Assembly: GCA_042569905.1 (NCBI GenBank)
Contig: JBHPHA010000013.1
Location: 1-32,262 of the forward strand
Direction of reading: 5' to 3'
Length of the DNA stretch: 32,262 nt
Source: JBHPHA01 sp042569905
Lineage (GTDB): Bacteria; Patescibacteriota; Minisyncoccia; Moranbacterales; UBA9337
The notes under the pieces are model-generated. The model did not search any database. It was not told the origin of the DNA and worked only from the letters and a program-made list of their open reading frames with translations. Position 1 is the first letter of the stretch. Every line of letters starts with the position of its first letter. Shown piece by piece: positions 14,020-22,892 of this stretch. A program made the translations under genes and the position numbers.

Positions 14020-17000
14020 CTACACACCACTCTCAACAATCCACCAATCAAATTCAATAGATTCATTTTCAGAATTCTTTATCTCAACCATAAATCCCTC
14101 GTCTAACATCACCTCTGTTACAACTAACGGCTGATCAATAAGATTCTTCAGAGTTGTGAAGACCTTACTATCTTCTCCAACCGCCTTCGTCTCAACAAAC
14201 ACACTCTTTCCGTCATTCACGATTCCTTCCTGAGTATTATCATCAATCCAGTCACCATCCTCATCCACTGGCATTGCTTCATTTGTCAGATCATCATTAC
14301 CATCTTCATCTGCATCCTTTGGAATTGCATTTCCAGAACAATCATCTAGGTCATCACCATCCTCATCTACTGGAATCACTGAACAGATTATTGCTCTACC
14401 GATAGTTGGAGCTTCTTCGTCGTCTATTGTGATGACAAAACCTTTTCCTTCTACTATTTCTGCCTTCAGGTTTCCTTGGAGAGTCACATTTCCTTCTCCA
14501 TCTTTAGTAATGAAGTTATCTGCGTTAATTGCTAGCATAAAGTCTAGAATTGCCTCATCTTGAGTTTTCAGTTCTTCAATTTCTTGAATTTGTTCTTGAA
14601 GTTGTGTTTCTAGTGCTAGCTGATTGTCTAGTTGAGTTTGAATTAGGTTCAGATTTTCTGTGATTTTTGTTTCTATTTCAGTGATTGTCAGGTTTTGCGT
14701 AGCCAATTGATCGTTCACTGTTAGTAGATTTGTGTTTTGCTGATCATCTGAAAGCTTGATGTCATTTATCGTTAGTCCTACTAAAGCCAATTGTTCATCA
14801 ATTGAAGCTTGAAGTTCGGTTAGCGTTGATGCGTTTTGGTCTGTTTTGAGACTGACTCCGTCCACTATCTTAGATTCTTCTTGAATTGCAGCTGCTAAAA
14901 GTGGTGTTATTTTTGAGTAATCTACAGCCTGATAAACAGGAACTCCGCTCTCGTCTACTTCATCTTTTTGTCCAGTCACAGCATATGGTGCAATTTCTTG
15001 CAATTCATGGGCATAGAAACCATCTACGTCTTTATTAGGACTAGTTTTAAAGTTAAAGGTATATGGTTTCAAGCTATTAACCCTTCCCAATGCTGAATCA
15101 ATAGTGACTTCGTTTTCCTTTAGTCTGTAATCTGATGAAGTATTAAAATTAGTTGCTGAAGCATTTGTTGCAATCGTACCTACTAGTCCATTTGGGTTAT
15201 AGAAAGCAACCTGAGAAGTTCCAGCTGTACTTGCAACACTTGAGTACAATATAGAATTAGAAGAAGACAATGCAATAGTTTTACCAGCAGTAGCGCCCGT
15301 CGCGCTAAAAACTCCCGATCTGAGTACTCCATCTACTTCAATTTCACCCTCAACATACAACCCATTAGTTCCTGGGTCATTAGTATAACTAGATGACACC
15401 GACAAAGCACCAACCTTAACAACAGGAGCCACACCGCCATCTAGAAATCTAAACTCCTGAGTACTTTCAAGCCAGTCAAGACTAGGATTTCCATCATACC
15501 ATTTAAGCTGATTACCCGTACCAGTTATTAATATGTCTCCATCAGTAGAAATTTCACCCACAGAATGCAATGATCCAGAAAAGTATGCACCCTCTCCTTC
15601 ATAAATAACAAAAGTTCCGTAATCAGAATTACCTATATCCTCATAAGCAATCAAAACATTACCGTTTGTTAGAGTTGTAGGGGAGTTATTACTTGCACTG
15701 GCACTTTCAAACACAGTCGGGGCTTCTACTTGAGTTCCAACAGAGTCATAGATAGTAAAAGTTCCGTAACTAGAATTTCCTAGATCCGTATAAGTAATCA
15801 TAACATTACCGTTTGTTAGAGCTGTAGTGGAGATAAAAGACGTGGCAGCACTTTCAAACACAGTCGAGGCCGTTACTTGATTTCCGACAGAGTCATAAAT
15901 GACAAAAGTTCCGTAACTAGAATTACCCACATCCTGGTAGACAATCATAATATTACCGTTTGCTAGAGTTGTAGGGTAAACATAATTTACAGCAGCACTT
16001 TCAAACACAGTCGGGGCCTTTACTTGATTTCCAACAGAATCATAGATCACAAAAGTTCCGTAAGAAGAATTACCTCCATCCTGATAAGCAATCAAAACAT
16101 CACCATTTGTCAGAGATGTGGCGGAAGTATAATTAGCAGTAGCGCTTTCAAATACAGTCGGGGCTATTACTTGATTTCCAGCTGAATCATAAATGACAAA
16201 AGTTCCGTAAGAAGAATTACCTCCATTCTGATAAGCAATCAAAGTATTACCATTTGTTAGAGTTGTAGCGGAAACATAAATAGTAGTAGCACTTTCAAAA
16301 ACAGTTGGAGCTATTACTTGATTTCCAGCAGAATCATAGATAACAAAAGTTCCGTAACTAGAGTTGCCCACATCCTGATAAGCAATTAGAACATTGCCGT
16401 TTGTTAGAGTTGTAGTAGAAACATGACTTGTAGAAGCGCTTTCAAATACTGTTGGGGCGACTATTTGACTTCCAGCTGAATCATAGATGGTAAAAGTTCC
16501 GTAATTAGAGTTACCTTCATCTCTATAAGCAATTAATACATTGCCATTTGCTAGCGTTGTGGTGGAAACATAACTAGTGGCAGCACTTTCAAATACGGTT
16601 GCAGCTACCTTCTCAACCATATCATCAGTCATATCTAAACCAACACTACCTTTCAATGAATTAATACTGTAATTTCTAATATCTTGTGGTAACAAAATAT
16701 CATTAACAGGATCTCCACCACTTGTTAAGTAGCTAGTTGCCTTGATAGTTCCGCTAATATCTAGCAATGTCGTAGGTGTCGCAGTCCCAATTCCAACATT
16801 ACCATTCATGAAAACCGCTGAGTAATTATTATCAGCTCCAGTTGCTCCATTAACGTACAGTCCGTAAGCATTAGCAGTAGCGTCCCCTGTATTTTCTCCT
16901 GCTGCCACAAAATATCCTCCATATGAATTCACTGTTCCACCTGTTGAATATCCCGCATTTGCATCTCCATACACACCATAAACATTTGCTGTTCCTGTTG

Positions 17001-20000
17001 TGAATACTCCTGATGAATCGGTATCCGATCTAATTCCGTAATATGATCCAGCTGCTGTTGCAGTTTCATTGTAATCAATATCCAACTTAGCCGCAGGTGC
17101 TGCATTTCCAATTCCTAGATAATCATTTGTATCATCCCAGAAAAGATTTGAATTATCTTGAGAATAAACTCCAGACGCTCCAGCAAACACCAAGGAACCA
17201 GTTGTAAATTGTGTTGATGTTCCAGTTCCTCCGTAAGTTACTCCAATAATTGAACCATTCCAAGTTTTGTTTGTGAAAGTCTGAGTTGAACTTGTTGTTG
17301 CAATAGTCTGCCTTGTTGGAGTTGAGTCTGTGAAGTATAGATTAGTTCCGTCAAACTCAACTGCTCCCTCTTCAGGAGTTGTCATATTTGTTCCTGAGGT
17401 AAATTTCAAAGGCGCAGCTGAAGCAGTCGCAGTTCCTGCCTTGATATTTAGAAATGCACTTGGTGAAGTTGTTCCGATCCCCACCTTACCAGAAAAATAA
17501 GCGCCCTCTCCTTCATAGATAACAAATGTTCCATAGTTAGAATTGTCTGCATTCTGATAAGCAATCGAAATACTTCCGTTCATTAGCGTTATGGCGGAAG
17601 AATAGAAGGTACCGGCGCTTGCAAATACAGTTGGGGCTTTCACTTGATTACCATCTGAATCATAAATAACAAAAGTTCCGTAATTAGAGTTCCCTCCATC
17701 CATATAAGCAATCAATGCATTGCCGTTAGCTAGAGTTGTTGCGGAAATTGAAGGAGAATCAGCGCTTTCAAATACAGTTGAGGCTACTACTTGATTTCCC
17801 TCTGAATCATAAATAACAAAGGTTCCGTAATTAGAATTACCTTGATCCCGATAAGCAACTAAAGTATTTCCATTTGACAGAGTTGTGGCAGAAATACTAT
17901 CAACAGAGGCGCTTTCAAATACAGTTGGGGCTTTCACTTGGCTTCCATCTGAATCATAAATAACAAAGGTCCCGTAATTAGAATTACCAGTATCCCGATA
18001 AGCAATCAACACATTGCCGTTTGTTAGAGTTGTTGCAGACGTGAAATAGGTATCGGCGCTTTCAAATACAGTCGGAGCTTTCACTTGGTTTCCAGCTGAA
18101 TCATAGATAACAAAGGTTCCGTAATTAGAATTCCCTCCATCCATATAAGCAATCAAAACATTGCCGTTTGTTAGAGTTGTTGCAGACGTGAAATAGGTAT
18201 CGGCGCTTTCAAATACAGTCGGAGCTTTCACTTGGTTTCCAGCTGAATCATAGATAGCGAAAGTTCCGTACCAAGAATTACCTACATCCTGATAAGCAAT
18301 TAATACATTGCCGTTTGTTAGAGTTGTGACAGAGATCTCCTCAGTAGCAGCGCTTTCAAATACAGTTGGCGCTACTATCTGGCTTCCATCTGAATCATAG
18401 ATAACAAAAGTTCCATAGCTAGAGTTACCGTCATCCTCATAAGCAATTAAAATATTGCCATTTTCTAGGGCTGTGGTAGATATTTCATAAGTAGTAGCAC
18501 TTTCAAACACTGTTGGAGATACCTTCTCAATCATATTATCAGTCATATCCAATCCAACACTACCCTTCAGGGAGTTAATACTGTAATTTCGAACATCTTG
18601 AGGGAGTAAAATATCATTAACAGGATCTCCACCACCTGTTAGGTAATTACTTGCCTTAATAGTTCCATTTACATCTAGTTCTGCTGCAGGTGTTGCAGTC
18701 CCAATCCCAAGTTCTTTAGATGAGTTATCCCAAAATAAATTTGAATTATCTTGTGAGTAAACTCCACTAGCTCCAGCAAACACCAATGAGCCTGTTGTAA
18801 ATTGTGTTGATGTTCCAGTTCCTCCAAGAGCTACTCCAAGAAGAGATGAAACAGACCATGTTCCAGATGAGATGGTTGGTACACCTGTTGAGCTTGATGT
18901 ATTAATTCCTGTTCCGCCATTTGCTGCTGCTAGAATCCCTGAAACATGAGTTGAAAGACCAATCTTTCCCCAGCTTGGTGCAACTCCTACTCCTCCAGAA
19001 ATCAATGAGTTTCCTGTAGCTACTCCAGCTATTTTTGCAAGAGTAGTTGCACCTGAAGCGTAGATCAAATCTCCAGTTGTGTAACTTGAAAGTCCAGTTC
19101 CTCCATAATTTGCTGCAATAGATGTTCCATTCCAAGTTGTTCCTGATATTATTGAGTCAAGATTAATTGTAATTGTGTCAGTTGCTGATGCTACTGTTGA
19201 TATGTTTGTTCCTCCAGCAATCTCCAGAGTGTTTCCATTTGAGACTGTCTGATCCGTTCCTGAATCTCCTGAAAGAGTGAAATCATCGAATGTTCCTGCT
19301 GTTTCCCAAGATAGTGTTGGAACTCCTGCATTCCAAGTAAATTTCAAGAACTCTCCATCATCTCCAGCCACACCATCTAGTGACGTCAAAGCTGTTGAGC
19401 TTGATGCGTATGGAAGTGAACCAGCTGTCAGAGTTAGTGTATTTAGGTATCCCAATTCTGTTAGAGATGAGCCTCCGAATGTTTGAGTTGAATTGAAAGT
19501 GATGTTTCCTGTCATTGTTCCCCCAGTTGTGTCCAGGTAACTTCCTGTTGCACTGCCAATATTGCTGTAAGTTACTCCATCGTTAGTGTATTGCCAAGAA
19601 CTTGTTGAACCACTGTATCTGATTGCTGGCTTTGCTGAACTATTTGAAACAGTTAAATCAAAGTTATTTGAAATAGCTTTGTTTCTTCCTACGTTGAAAG
19701 TTAGAGATTCTGTTCCTGTGTCTTCATTTCTATTGTGAAGCCTGTCATCATCCACTTGTACAAAGTCATTATCCTCTGAACCTGTTGGAATGAATTCTTC
19801 ATCAATTTCTCCGTCTTCATTTAGAGTGATCAGCTTATCTTCTTTTGAACCTATTGGCAAAAGGTCTAAGTCAATCTCTCCATCTTCATTTAGAATTGGG
19901 ATATTGCTTTCTTCTGTTCCCACTACGTAACCCTGGAGCTTATCTGAGTTTAGTGCCAATGGAACATATCCGATTGGTTTTCTTGGTTTTGATTCTGAGT

Positions 20001-20358
20001 CATTTTCAATTTTAATTCCTATGTAATATTCTTTTTCTGAGAAATCTATGTCTTCTGGGATATCTTTATTTTTTCCAAGCTGAGTATCAAAAAGTCCACT
20101 GATTATATTTACATTTTGAGTTTCACTCCACTTACTATTTCCTCCTGTTTTTGATGTATATATTGCAAATCTTACTGAGTATATTCCATCACTTACCGCT
20201 TCATTATTTTTATCTAGGATATATGCTGAAATATCTAGTGTTTTATCTATTTGAGCTAATGCTACTTGAGTAAGTAAAAACAGCCCACTCACCAAGAGCA
20301 GTATTATAGATAAAAGAAGGGTTTTTATCGATTTATTTTTGTTTCTATGATTGAACAT
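14020..20358 (-). CDS. Giant secreted fibre with two 7-repeat propeller blocks and S74 chaperone
   Basis: This 2112-residue protein has a signal peptide (about 1-35, ending ALA). Next comes an N-terminal beta domain, then fibre sequence of the 'YGGTGTSTQFTTGSLVFAGASG...LGIGTATPAAELDV' type typical of tail-fibre-like adhesins. Two blocks, residues 615-957 and 1253-1595, each hold seven 49-residue repeats with the core NGNVLIAYxDxGNSxYGTFVIYDSxGNQV. A peptidase S74 intramolecular chaperone follows: SDYRLKEN places S1742 and K1747 five residues apart, as in the catalytic dyad of the endosialidase/tailspike chaperones. Unusually, about 365 residues lie after the dyad, including coiled coil (about 1830-1950) and aspartate-rich calcium-type repeats (DEDGDDLDD, DADEDGNDD, DEDGDWIDD). 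In this family the S74 domain trimerises the fibre and cuts itself off. A role in surface attachment is inferred. The start ATG has no SD. Confidence 0.88.
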   Translation of the reverse strand: MFNHRNKNKSIKTLLLSIILLLVSGLFLLTQVALAQIDKTLDISAYILDKNNEAVSDGIYSVRFAIYTSKTGGNSKWSETQNVNIISGLFDTQLGKNKDIPEDIDFSEKEYYIGIKIENDSESKPRKPIGYVPLALNSDKLQGYVVGTEESNIPILNEDGEIDLDLLPIGSKEDKLITLNEDGEIDEEFIPTGSEDNDFVQVDDDRLHNRNEDTGTESLTFNVGRNKAISNNFDLTVSNSSAKPAIRYSGSTSSWQYTNDGVTYSNIGSATGSYLDTTGGTMTGNITFNSTQTFGGSSLTELGYLNTLTLTAGSLPYASSSTALTSLDGVAGDDGEFLKFTWNAGVPTLSWETAGTFDDFTLSGDSGTDQTVSNGNTLEIAGGTNISTVASATDTITINLDSIISGTTWNGTSIAANYGGTGLSSYTTGDLIYASGATTLAKIAGVATGNSLISGGVGVAPSWGKIGLSTHVSGILAAANGGTGINTSSSTGVPTISSGTWSVSSLLGVALGGTGTSTQFTTGSLVFAGASGVYSQDNSNLFWDNSSKELGIGTATPAAELDVNGTIKASNYLTGGGDPVNDILLPQDVRNYSINSLKGSVGLDMTDNMIEKVSPTVFESATTYEISTTALENGNILIAYEDDGNSSYGTFVIYDSDGSQIVAPTVFESAATEEISVTTLTNGNVLIAYQDVGNSWYGTFAIYDSAGNQVKAPTVFESADTYFTSATTLTNGNVLIAYMDGGNSNYGTFVIYDSAGNQVKAPTVFESADTYFTSATTLTNGNVLIAYRDTGNSNYGTFVIYDSDGSQVKAPTVFESASVDSISATTLSNGNTLVAYRDQGNSNYGTFVIYDSEGNQVVASTVFESADSPSISATTLANGNALIAYMDGGNSNYGTFVIYDSDGNQVKAPTVFASAGTFYSSAITLMNGSISIAYQNADNSNYGTFVIYEGEGAYFSGKVGIGTTSPSAFLNIKAGTATASAAPLKFTSGTNMTTPEEGAVEFDGTNLYFTDSTPTRQTIATTSSTQTFTNKTWNGSIIGVTYGGTGTSTQFTTGSLVFAGASGVYSQDNSNLFWDDTNDYLGIGNAAPAAKLDIDYNETATAAGSYYGIRSDTDSSGVFTTGTANVYGVYGDANAGYSTGGTVNSYGGYFVAAGENTGDATANAYGLYVNGATGADNNYSAVFMNGNVGIGTATPTTLLDISGTIKATSYLTSGGDPVNDILLPQDIRNYSINSLKGSVGLDMTDDMVEKVAATVFESAATSYVSTTTLANGNVLIAYRDEGNSNYGTFTIYDSAGSQIVAPTVFESASTSHVSTTTLTNGNVLIAYQDVGNSSYGTFVIYDSAGNQVIAPTVFESATTIYVSATTLTNGNTLIAYQNGGNSSYGTFVIYDSAGNQVIAPTVFESATANYTSATSLTNGDVLIAYQDGGNSSYGTFVIYDSVGNQVKAPTVFESAAVNYVYPTTLANGNIMIVYQDVGNSSYGTFVIYDSVGNQVTASTVFESAATSFISTTALTNGNVMITYTDLGNSSYGTFTIYDSVGTQVEAPTVFESASASNNSPTTLTNGNVLIAYEDIGNSDYGTFVIYEGEGAYFSGSLHSVGEISTDGDILITGTGNQLKWYDGNPSLDWLESTQEFRFLDGGVAPVVKVGALSVSSSYTNDPGTNGLYVEGEIEVDGVLRSGVFSATGATAGKTIALSSSNSILYSSVASTAGTSQVAFYNPNGLVGTIATNASATNFNTSSDYRLKENEVTIDSALGRVNSLKPYTFNFKTSPNKDVDGFYAHELQEIAPYAVTGQKDEVDESGVPVYQAVDYSKITPLLAAAIQEESKIVDGVSLKTDQNASTLTELQASIDEQLALVGLTINDIKLSDDQQNTNLLTVNDQLATQNLTITEIETKITENLNLIQTQLDNQLALETQLQEQIQEIEELKTQDEAILDFMLAINADNFITKDGEGNVTLQGNLKAEIVEGKGFVITIDDEEAPTIGRAIICSVIPVDEDGDDLDDCSGNAIPKDADEDGNDDLTNEAMPVDEDGDWIDDNTQEGIVNDGKSVFVETKAVGEDSKVFTTLKNLIDQPLVVTEVMLDEGFMVEIKNSENESIEFDWWIVESGV
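15574..16602 (-). repeat. Second block of seven 147-bp coding repeats
   Basis: Seven in-frame repeats of 49 codons (residues 1253-1595), each with TVFESA at the start, an NGNVLIAY-like strand and YGTFVIYDS in the middle. The block is preceded by GGDPVNDILLPQDIRNYSINSLKGSVGLDMTDDM and ends in YEGEGAYFSG, exactly as in the first block. It is a diverged copy of the block at 17488-18516. Confidence 0.9.
17488..18516 (-). repeat. First block of seven 147-bp coding repeats
   Basis: Seven in-frame 49-codon repeats (residues 615-957). Two neighbouring units share 99 identical bases at a 147-base offset (18011-18109 and 18158-18256), which points to recent unit duplication or gene conversion. The other units have diverged at the DNA level but keep the protein pattern. 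Confidence 0.9.
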
Positions 20359-20438
20359 TTAACTATTTTTCAGACCTTCATTTTATTTTAATTTTATTGC
20401 ATTTTTTTATGATTTTTATCACAAAAAAACACTCTATT

Positions 20439-20467
20439 ATTATATACTAAAAAGTGGAATACTCCAA
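20439..20467 (-). promoter_or_regulatory. Promoter of the giant fibre gene
   Basis: On the - strand, TTGGAG (20467-20462) and a perfect TATAAT (20444-20439) are separated by 17 bases. Predicted start is near 20432, giving a leader of about 75 A-rich bases without an SD. Confidence 0.7.
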
Positions 20468-20480
20468 GTTTTTTTGGACA

Positions 20481-20509
20481 AAAAACAGGATTTGCATTTG
20501 CAAATCCTG
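20481..20509 (-). terminator. Intrinsic terminator of the 715-residue membrane protein gene
   Basis: The - strand reads CAGGATTTGCA-AA-TGCAAATCCTG (20509-20486) followed by six T. It is a perfect 11-bp stem 24 bases past the stop codon. The -35 box of the next promoter begins 13 bases further on. Confidence 0.85.
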
Positions 20510-20533
20510 CTATATTAACTTCCTAATTATTTA

Positions 20534-22681
20534 CTAGAATCTTATAACTTTTTTCTCCTTAATTTTGGGACATATCTTATTAAAACCCTTCTTGAGATAA
20601 TACAACGTAACAAGGTCCTTAATAACAGACATTATCCATGATAAGCGTTTTTTAATTTTATCATTTCTCTTTCTAACTGCCCTCACCCTGGCCAGAGCTT
20701 TATTGAACTTTTCGCCAGCTATAAGGAGCATCGTCAATCTAGTAACAAGTCCATAATCCTCATCTTTGCTTAAGAAAGAAAATAATCTCTCTTTCTTTTT
20801 CAAATTACTGAATACCTTAGGATCAATGAAAGAAATACTCGAGCAAAAGCATTTATGTGAATTAAAATACATATTGCCATTACTTAACTCATACAAAAAG
20901 CATCTTACCTCGCGCAAGAATATCTCGGAATCATTCACACTTAGAGACATTAAATATCTGTTGGATTGAAAAGAATAAACGCCACAATTACCATATATAC
21001 GCGACAAAGCCACAGCCTTCTTAAGATCTTTGCCGTACTGATAATCAAACCAATATATTAGTCCCGCTAAGCAACCGAGAAAAAATGCTTCAGCAAAAAT
21101 CCAAAGACCAATGATGCTAAAAAGTTTTACAGTCGCAGCTATTACCAAAAATCCTACCATAACCCACAAAGACATTTGAACGGTCTCCTGACTGAAGACT
21201 TTTTCTTTCAGCACATAATCAAACAACTTAAACAATCCCATCAGTATTAACACTGACTGAAAAATTTCACAAGTCGTCAACCACATCCCTGAATCAGGAG
21301 CTATCTGGCAAAAGGACGATAAAAACACCACTGAAGCATTAAAGATAAGGAACAATTTCCAGATAGCATGGAGATCTATAAACTTTCTAGAATCCAAATT
21401 ATACCAAAGCTCTTTCACTAAAATGACTACCAGCGAAATTGAAATTGTTATTGCACACAATGCTCCGAATGAAGGAATAAGTACAACTCCATAAACAATA
21501 ATACATCCACTCACAACCATCAAAAATAAATGCCACACTGTGTAAGCTGAGTTAACTACAAAGTCAACGCAATCATTAACAAATTCGCGAGTCTCATCAC
21601 TTCCCATCAAGTCATCGACATAATTCGAGGCAGACACAAGAGCATCTCCCAAGCCTTCCACCACATAACCAAGTGCTTCCTGAACAATATCAGGAAAAAC
21701 ATTTAAGATCTTTTTAAGAATGAAGCCAATCACACTTCCTATGTGAAAAAGAATGTACTTTAAAGTAGCCAGAGCGCACCAGAGCGGAGTGATTATTCCC
21801 AGCACAAACACTGGAAGCGACCAGTTTGGTGCATCTACTAAAACTAATCCACCTAGAACTACCGCACAAATTGGAGAAATCAAAAAGAAAGTTAGCATCG
21901 CTAACATGGTAGTTATGAACCCAGGACAAACATACTTACCCAATTCAACCACTTTATTTCTGCCCCAAAGATAATTACTCCTCACTTTTGCGTAAAGGAA
22001 TTTATAAAGCCCTTCATCATCAATAACAAACTCTTCTTTATCTCCTTTTACAGATAGAAATTTCCTAAAAGTTCTCCACCCGTCGATTCGTTGAGCTTTC
22101 CTATCATCATTATCCCCCTCGGGATAAAGTGGGAATCCCATTCCCAGTTTAGCAAGAGCTTCATTGTAATTCCAAGCTCCTTTATCCTCATACCTCAAAC
22201 TAAAATTAAGGGGTTCTTTCAAAACATCGTCCCACTTAACCTTCTTAGAGAGGATATGACTTCTCTCAAAAGCACGAGGCAAAACTCCAGCAATCACATC
22301 ATTGTAATTCTGATTGATCGCCGCAATTTGCCAATCTTCTAATCTTCTAAAGAAGGATTCCGGAGAAGAATTGTCGATATTATAGGCAAATAAAACTTTT
22401 CTAAAAAGACTTGTCGGCATACACCCTAACATCGCCAGTACCGAGATAAATTCATTTTCGTGATTCACAAAATCACTAAAAAATTTTTGTCTTTCACTCC
22501 AAGTCAATTCATCATAATAATCCACAGTGTCTTGAATAAACTTCCCAAAAGCATACGCCTCTGAAATTTTCATTCTTTGACTGGAATGCTTGTAGTTAAA
22601 AATCAATTTACCGCCTACATACTCAACGAAACCTTCGATCTCATTAAGTAATTGCAATTTCAACTCATCAATCTTTTTCAT
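20534..22681 (-). CDS. Unrecognised 715-residue multi-pass membrane protein
   Basis: I do not recognise this family. The first 250 residues are soluble, charged and mostly helical, with several Trp/Phe-rich stretches (WSERQKFFSDFVNHENEF, SFFRRLEDWQIAAINQNYNDVI). About eight transmembrane segments follow (near 253-283, 288-322, 380-402, 405-424, 440-460, 470-490, 503-522 and 524-545). A soluble domain then runs from about 550 to 690 with a cysteine cluster (HKCFCSSISF), ending in a strongly basic tail (KKGFNKICPKIKEKKVIRF). There is no signal peptide and no ATPase or glycosyltransferase motif. The gene stands alone with its own consensus promoter, a perfect palindrome at the predicted transcription start, AGGAGG at 22692-22687 six bases before the ATG, and its own terminator. 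That suggests regulated, independent expression. Confidence 0.8.
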   Translation of the reverse strand: MKKIDELKLQLLNEIEGFVEYVGGKLIFNYKHSSQRMKISEAYAFGKFIQDTVDYYDELTWSERQKFFSDFVNHENEFISVLAMLGCMPTSLFRKVLFAYNIDNSSPESFFRRLEDWQIAAINQNYNDVIAGVLPRAFERSHILSKKVKWDDVLKEPLNFSLRYEDKGAWNYNEALAKLGMGFPLYPEGDNDDRKAQRIDGWRTFRKFLSVKGDKEEFVIDDEGLYKFLYAKVRSNYLWGRNKVVELGKYVCPGFITTMLAMLTFFLISPICAVVLGGLVLVDAPNWSLPVFVLGIITPLWCALATLKYILFHIGSVIGFILKKILNVFPDIVQEALGYVVEGLGDALVSASNYVDDLMGSDETREFVNDCVDFVVNSAYTVWHLFLMVVSGCIIVYGVVLIPSFGALCAITISISLVVILVKELWYNLDSRKFIDLHAIWKLFLIFNASVVFLSSFCQIAPDSGMWLTTCEIFQSVLILMGLFKLFDYVLKEKVFSQETVQMSLWVMVGFLVIAATVKLFSIIGLWIFAEAFFLGCLAGLIYWFDYQYGKDLKKAVALSRIYGNCGVYSFQSNRYLMSLSVNDSEIFLREVRCFLYELSNGNMYFNSHKCFCSSISFIDPKVFSNLKKKERLFSFLSKDEDYGLVTRLTMLLIAGEKFNKALARVRAVRKRNDKIKKRLSWIMSVIKDLVTLYYLKKGFNKICPKIKEKKVIRF

Positions 22682-22756
22682 TACCGCCTCCTATTTATTG
22701 TTTTACCTACTGATTAACTCTTTTCAAGTTAATAAATTCTAATTTCAAGTAACTAA

Positions 22757-22772
22757 AAGGATTATAATCCTT
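22757..22772. promoter_or_regulatory. Perfect 16-bp palindrome at the transcription start: operator candidate
   Basis: AAGGATTATAATCCTT is a perfect palindrome beginning seven bases downstream of the -10 box at 22779-22784, so it covers the predicted +1 to +16 of the membrane-protein transcript. A dimeric repressor site is the simplest reading. The core resembles TTATAAT-type boxes but matches no regulator I can name. Confidence 0.5.
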
Positions 22773-22778
22773 CAAAAA

Positions 22779-22807
22779 ATATTAGCATAAAAAATAAAAA
22801 AAGTCAA
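22779..22807 (-). promoter_or_regulatory. Strong sigma70-type promoter of the membrane-protein gene
   Basis: On the - strand, TTGACT (22807-22802) and TAATAT (22784-22779) flank a 17-base spacer ending in TGC. This is the same arrangement as at 10715-10743. Predicted start is near 22772; the leader of about 90 bases ends in AGGAGG. Confidence 0.8.
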
Positions 22808-22813
22808 TAGCTA

Positions 22814-22848
22814 AAACAAAAAAACTCATACCTTTCGATATGAGTTTT
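22814..22848 (-). terminator. Intrinsic terminator of the DsbA-like gene
   Basis: The - strand reads AAAACTCATA-TCGAAAGG-TATGAGTTTT with a T tract reaching about 22814. It lies some 45 bases past the stop codon at 22893 and only a few bases before the next -35 box. Confidence 0.85.
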
Positions 22849-22892
22849 TTGAATTTGAAATATAATTTCAATATAGAATAACTAGAAATTTC

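Noticed and set aside
15574..18516. Regular 147-bp repeats that might be read as a CRISPR or satellite array
   Set aside because: The repeats are in frame within one continuous coding sequence, have no unique spacers, and follow a conserved protein pattern.
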